Part shown: piece after piece, positions 59,061 through 64,000 of the stretch | Layout: every line of letters starts with the position of its first letter | Position numbering within the stretch: the first letter of the stretch is position 1 | Assembly: GCF_947172395.1 (NCBI RefSeq) | Contig: NC_069092.1 | Location: 6,245,418 to 6,309,417 of the forward strand | Reading direction: 5' to 3' | Origin: Bicyclus anynana | Taxonomy: Eukaryota; Arthropoda; Insecta; Lepidoptera; Nymphalidae | DNA length: 64,000 nt | Translations under genes and position numbers: made by a program | Notes under the pieces: generated by a model | Told to the model about the DNA's origin: nothing | What the model saw: only the letters and a program-made list of their open reading frames with translations | Databases searched by the model: none

Positions 59061-59254
59061 CTAGTAGATGCCGCGCGGTTTCACCCGCGTAATTCCTGTT
59101 GCCGTAGGAATACAGGGATAAAATAACCTATAGCCTTCCTCGATGAATGAGCTATCTAACACTGAAAGAATTTTTCAAATCGGACCAGTAGTTCCTCAGA
59201 TTAGCGCATTTAATCAAACAAACAAACTCTTCAGCTTTATTATATTAGTATAGA
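59061..59254 (-). mobile_element. Lep1-like non-autonomous Helitron
   Basis: On the minus strand it starts TCTATACTAATATAATAAAG and ends near CGCGGGTGAAACCGCGCGGC with CTAG at 59061-59064. It is slightly shorter than its relatives at 4672 and 50546 but has the same core. Confidence 0.8.
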
Positions 59255-61443
59255 TAAACTTACCCCACCATTTAGCATAGATGCCAGATGATATAAAAGA
59301 TACTTACTATAGATACTGGCGCCGATACATTCAAACTATTAGGAACATACTAAACACTGATTAGTTCTCATATTATAATATAAATCGAATTATTTACAAC
59401 AAAGTTGCATAATACGTGCAAATACCAAATAGTCACAAACTGATTAAATGTTTTAATTTATTCAAAATGCCCGTCTGACTTTGAACGTACCGATACATAG
59501 GTAGTCTAATCGACATATAACTAGGTGATTGTATGGTAAAACCAATGGACCTCTAATCTCTGTACCTGCTGATAACCATTCCAATAATAGAGTTTAAATT
59601 TATGACGGTGCTACGAAGTTTCTAACTCCGGCCTTCGACCTGATTTAATTCGAGGGGAACTAATTCATTACAAACATATAATCGGAAGATTAGTTCCACG
59701 TGTCGACACAGCCTAGTATTATTTATTGCATCCAACATTTTTCCTCGGAGATTTTCTTAAAAATATTTATCCAATAATACACAATCGGTGCCGCCTCATC
59801 ACTTATGAAAAATCGTTTCTCTTCAGAAAGTCCTCTATAAAAAGCTCATTCCAAATTAAAATTAAGGTCTAGCGTAACTAATGAAAAGAATCTTATATTA
59901 TTTTTTTCCCTTTCCATTGTAAAATGAACTCTAACAGAAAAGGTTAGAGTAACTTTTCGCGTATCGTTGTGCGTATTTATAGCTTGGTTCAAAAGAGCGC
60001 TTGTCAAAATAACTAGTTGTTTTTCAAGATCCATTTGGTTGGCGGGCTTACCCGCCACTTGAATTATAACATGTTAGAAGAACAACAAAACATGTCGATA
60101 TTTTAGTCGTGTTGAATAGAGTTTTAATAGCCATATAAGTTTAGGGTTCGGTATATGTAGGTACTACCTACCTACTCGTACCTACTTATATATCTATGTT
60201 AGATTAAGTATTTTACGGATATCTATTAAACCTAACGTAACTTTAATTAAAACTACGTAATATCTATTCAGATTATGGTTTACGTAATCGTATAGTTATT
60301 AACTTTGAGAGTAAATTATACCTACCTATTAAATTGGTACTTAGGTACAATATAGCTTATAAATTAGTAGTCATTCGAATTAAGTTCCAAAGGGCCTTTG
60401 GAACTTAATTCGAATGACTACTAATGGATAATCCAGTTGTTTACATTTGCGTAAAAACTCTAGACATATAAAACAATATCATTGGGTTTTTCAGCTCCCA
60501 AAAAATATCAGTAGCAGCCTCAATTTGCAAAATTGTTGGAGTAGGTTGTAGGAGTGTAGGACCTACATAAGCCTTCAATCTAATTTTTTTTAAACATAAA
60601 GCCCGCCAGGCTGACATCATGTCAGCAGAGTGCACCACGCCATTCCATGTGCCTTATCCTAATCAAATAAACTTACCTTTTAAGTACCTACTGTGCTGCA
60701 TCGATTAATTTTGTATCGATAAATTATCATTTCAGGTAAAGATATAATGAGGTATAATTTATAAAACTGGTTTAATAACAATATCTTATCTGGTAAATAG
60801 GTAAATCTCGTAGTAGATTTGTGTAACTCAGTGTTATCGCAAATAATTTTCATAAGTAAGATATGTAGGTACTTTTATTGGTAGGCATATCATACGGCTT
60901 AAATATAAATGGATAAGCATACTCACTACATCACATGCATACCTATACAAACCTCATCGAGCAGGCCCATTAACATCAAGCATTATGGAGGCCATATCTC
61001 GAGCCCCAAGCAATGCCGATAGCCCCAACGTTCCATTAAAAGAAACCATAAAATTACATTATTATGTGTTAATAATTTCAAGAAAAAGTACGACCTCTCA
61101 GTATCCCGTTTGACAAATTAAAAAATCGTATTCGTTTCTCTGCGGTTAATCTTTGTTTATTACATACATGCATTAATATATGATAGGTAGATTTACCTAC
61201 TTCAATTAAAATGTAATTAGACATTGCCTTATTGAGCGTGAAAGCTCAGCGCCAGTAGCTTAATTAACTGACTTACGTAAAGGAGGTTCTCGGTTTCACT
61301 ATGTTTAATTTTTTGTATACTTACATTATGTGACATTAACCCTTAATGTTTTTATATTTAAATCAGCAGGCCTTATAGGTGGTCCTTTTAATTTAGTTAG
61401 TATGTATTGCTTTATATATTGTAGGTGATTAGAGTATTTATAA
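59255..61443. other. Intergenic stretch with a long palindrome, no gene seen
   Basis: No gene recognised. The 63-bp palindrome at 60363-60425 is listed. The patch 59590-59720 is unique and less AT-rich. Confidence 0.5.
60363..60425. repeat. Perfect 31-bp-arm palindrome with 1-nt spacer
   Basis: Arms 60363-60393 and 60395-60425 are exact reverse complements around a single G at 60394. The centre reads CCAAAGGGCCTTTGG. There is no terminal-repeat family, coding or RNA signature around it. Such near-contiguous palindromes are unstable, so perfect pairing implies a young event. Confidence 0.95.
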
Positions 61444-61757
61444 TCCTACTAATAATAAAAACGCGAAAGTTTATATGGATGTATGTTTGTATGGATGTTT
61501 TTTACTCTTTAACGCCACTGCTACTAAAGAGATTTGGTTGAAATTTGGAATGGAAATTCCATGGATTCCTTAGATTTGCGAAAACCTGATTATTTTTTTT
61601 AATGGTATGAATGTTTGTTACTCTTTCACGCCTCGGCTACTGAACCGAATCACCTGAAATTTGAAGTAGAGGTAGATTATGATCTAGATTAACACATAGG
61701 CCACTTTTATCTAGGAAAAATCCATGGTTCCTGAGGGACTTTGAAAAACTTACTTTG
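61444..61757 (+). mobile_element. Lep1-like Helitron with internal duplication, 3' end lost
   Basis: It starts TCCTACTAATAATAAAAACG after an A. The segment GTTACTCTTTAACGCC...GAAATTTGGAATGG is followed by a second, diverged version (TTTGTTACTCTTTCACGCC...GAAATTTGAAG, about 61613-61665), so part of the element is duplicated. It runs to TCCATGGTTCCTGAGGGAC and then lacks the terminal hairpin and CTAG. Confidence 0.7.
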
Positions 61758-62400
61758 CAAGGTTTCACTTATCTACTTCTAATAATGTTTAATATAAAAG
61801 ACAAAGAGATTTTCACTTTACAATAAAACATTATCAATTCAACATCTCCTAAGGGTTTTTCGGTTTCAGGGTATTTTAGAGTATTAAGAATACATAGAGT
61901 ATTTTTTCGTGTCCGGTTAGTAAAGCCAGGGTTCAGGATTTACTAGAGATTGGCAAAATTTAGTTAATTAGATTAAAATTACTAAATAACTAGTCAGTCT
62001 ATATTTGCACGTGCATGGTAGATTCGAAATGTTTTAGGTAGATAGATATTATATAAAATAAACTTACATATATGGTTTCTTGATGTACGTACCTACTCGT
62101 AGGTATGTAGGTTTGCATAATATACTTACCTATAGGTATAGGTACATAAATAGTCTTTTAATATATTTTTTAAATTTCCTTAAAGGTATCTTACGATATA
62201 ATATTAACCCTGTAAGCTTTTTTATACGCGTTATCAAAACATGAAACATCTTATGAAAATTTAATGACTTAGTTGTTTTAACACTCACCGCTCGTAAAGT
62301 TCGAGAGTTATACGTTGACGCAATCGTTTTTCAACAACTCTGTTAAAATTGAAATAAGATTAACAACATTACACAGAAAACTTTTCTATATTTTTGTTTG
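61758..62400. other. Intergenic stretch, nothing recognised
   Basis: AT-rich sequence with TAGGTA drift; no gene or repeat assigned. Confidence 0.5.
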
Positions 62401-62691
62401 TTTTTTCCTTTTTTGGTAAGTGATGATGCAGTCTAAGTTGGAAGCGGGCTAACTTGTTAGGAGGAGGATGAAAATCCAGACCCCTTTCGGTTTCTACACG
62501 GCATCGTACCGGAACGCTAAATCGCTTGGCGGTACGTCTTTGCCGGTAGGGTGGTAACTAGCCACGGCCGAAGCCTCCCACCAGCCAGACCTGGACAAAT
62601 TAAGAAAATCTCTATCTGCCCAGCCGGGGATCGAACCCAGGACCTCCGTCTTGTAAATCCACCGCGCATACCACTGCGCCACGGAGGCCGA
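62401..62691 (-). mobile_element. SINE of family B, full length
   Basis: Read on the minus strand, the head is tRNA-like: CCTCCGTGGCGCAGTGGTAT (A-box region) and GGGTTCGATCCCCGG (B box). The body continues with GATTTTCTTAATTTGTCCAG, CTGGTGGGAGGCTTCGGCCG and the shared family B sequence to the plus-strand T-rich start at 62401. This is the only family B copy here with its head intact and defines the family. Open frames over it (up to 109 codons) are by-products of its high G+C. Confidence 0.9.
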
Positions 62692-64000
62692 CACTTTATG
62701 TACACGGGTATCGGGTACCTATATGTGGGCACTGAAGAACCTTTAGTAAAAATTCTATTGAATTTTATAAACGTAACTCTTCTAACGCAGATAAAAACAG
62801 CATGGTAGGAAGGTCGGGTTATATTTAGCCGTATAGATAAGTACACGCAGTACGGGCCGATGTGGAAGGCCGAAAGGCAGTTACTCTCAGATGTCTCATA
62901 AAATTAGTATATAAGTGCTTGTGGATATTATCAGACCTGTTCGGAGCGGACCGAACTCGCAACCCGGGCGGTAGATACCTATGTTTAAAGCCAGCATCAG
63001 ATTGCGGCTGACACCTTATTAACTTAAGCAGATATACTTGGATTGAAATAATATTACGGCACCAGTTTCTTAAATACGTACATACGAGGGAGGCGCGGTG
63101 CCGACGATCTTATCGGCTTATTTTAATTCCGTTTATATTTAATTAATTAATATTCTGCCTCTAAGTAAGTAATCTTGTATTTGTGCTATATAGGCTGGTA
63201 TATCTACTTTTATACCGACTTATCGGGCATAACGTATGTAATGTATGCTGTAAACATCCAATTAAAAAGCTTTCCGAGTGAGTGAGAATGTTGGAAGGCA
63301 CTCCCATTAATTAACGTATCATGCTCACCGAAAACTGTGCAGGCTCATAAAATAATGTCTCGTTATAACTGAAAAGTGGACTTTTATTTCACTTTAATAT
63401 CGCAAATTGACAAAATCGGTACAGCGAAATGTTGTTTTATAACCTATAAATTAAACATTAAAAATTACAATAATCGGGGGCAATACGAATTTTAACGGTG
63501 AATCAAGTTGCAATGAATCCCGAACGGGTCTTAAAATAAAATCGCTCCGCAAATATGCATGACGGTGGATGCTTTGAGCGAATACCGCATCATTCCTTTC
63601 AGTCGCTCTAATAAAGCAATCGTTTACTTTATCGGCGATAATTCGCGAATACTGCGCGTTAGCGTAACAGTAGGTACAGTCGGTGAGAGAAGTGTCCATG
63701 CCTACTGTCGTGTGGCGCGGCGGGCAGTGTTTGTACGCCATCAAGTGCGGCATTTTACGGCTACACCCGTCAGTAACTTACCGCAACGAGCCCTCACTCC
63801 CGCTTAATGAGACAGCATCGTTTTAGTGTCAAACGTAACGCGGCACAAAGTTGACGCAATCCGAATTATAGAAAATTGAATGCGACGGTACCTACTCTAC
63901 AAAATTGCTTAATCACGCAGCGCGTGTAGTTATTTTGGACGAAGCGCAACAAATCGCTCACGATTTTGGTGGAATTCGATTGGCTGACGCACTTACACGG
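62692..64000. other. Intergenic; CpG-rich unique block toward the right end
   Basis: No gene recognised. From about 63480 onward the DNA becomes CpG-rich and unique (listed separately). A minus-strand splice-donor motif G|GTAAGT is at 63776-63782, but such matches are expected by chance several times in 64 kb. Confidence 0.45.
63480..64000. promoter_or_regulatory. CpG-rich unique block, candidate cis-regulatory
   Basis: Over about 500 bp CpG is frequent (for example GCGTTAGCGTAACAG, GTGGCGCGGCGGGCAG, CGCAGCGCGTG) and there is no repeat identity. Open frames on both strands (82 and 100 codons) overlap with no recognised domain. If Abd-B lies to the right, this could be regulatory DNA or an exon of a minus-strand ncRNA; neither is shown. 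Confidence 0.35.

Noticed and set aside
59316..59328. GGCGCC-containing sites (also 8208, 9723, 53669) as CTCF sites
   Set aside because: They lack the AG-N-TGGCGC arrangement of the insect CTCF core.
62494..62846. Overlapping minus-strand open frames of 66 and 109 codons
   Set aside because: They lie over the family B SINE head and body. The SVAQWYARW-type peptide is a by-product of its tRNA-like sequence.
63776..63782. Strong minus-strand splice donor GGTAAGT
   Set aside because: Several such 7-mers are expected by chance in 64 kb on two strands and no matching acceptor or exon was identified.

Overview
This window looks like lepidopteran (butterfly or moth) nuclear DNA. It is AT-rich, full of the TAGGTA/TACCTA-type low-complexity drift common in that order. 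It carries lepidopteran repeats: two tRNA-derived SINE families of the Metulj type, Lep1-like non-autonomous Helitrons ending in a hairpin plus CTAG, RTE-like LINE tails ending in (TGA)n, and MITEs. The species cannot be named from this. I find no convincing conserved protein-coding exon in 64 kb: long open frames are absent except in a GC-rich island, and none of those contain a recognisable domain.

The anchor of the window is a hairpin at 34211-34283. Its two arms match the Hox-cluster microRNA miR-iab-4 (5p at 34219-34240, 3p at 34256-34279). The reverse strand of the same hairpin gives the expected miR-iab-8-5p (34254-34278). This places the window in the bithorax part of the Hox cluster, between abd-A and Abd-B, and explains the lack of coding exons. 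miR-iab-4 reads on the + strand. If the gene order and strands follow Drosophila, the Hox genes and the iab-8 transcript read on the - strand, with Abd-B to the right and abd-A to the left; that orientation is inference.

Immediately upstream of the hairpin lies what looks like its transcription unit: a tandem array of about four 180-211 bp units (32338-33174), a CpG-rich island (33175-33640) ending its first part in a strong splice donor, a 42-nt GC-rich internal exon (33978-34019), and a third exon from 34175 that opens with a purine-rich stretch and contains the microRNA hairpin. A poly(A) signal follows at 34726. Two other GC-rich islands (26600-26745 and 39840-40085) carry Pho/YY1-type GCCAT cores; one also has a CRE and CCAAT box, the other a perfect RFX X-box. 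All three are candidate ncRNA promoters or Polycomb response elements.

The rest is intergenic DNA with mobile elements. The clearest is a 1353-bp dead pogo/Tigger-type transposon (15905-17257) with 25-bp terminal inverted repeats, TA target duplications, two broken coding pieces and about eight copies of an internal GGATAGATGCCC-like motif. Other well-defined insertions are a 53-bp SINE scrap with a perfect 12-bp target duplication (47361-47413), an RTE-like LINE tail with an 11-bp duplication (22582-22697), a SINE inside a SINE (48027-48432), and a 209-bp MITE with 53-bp terminal repeats (30886-31094). Short, nearly perfect hairpins with tiny loops recur throughout, the longest being a 63-bp palindrome at 60363-60425.
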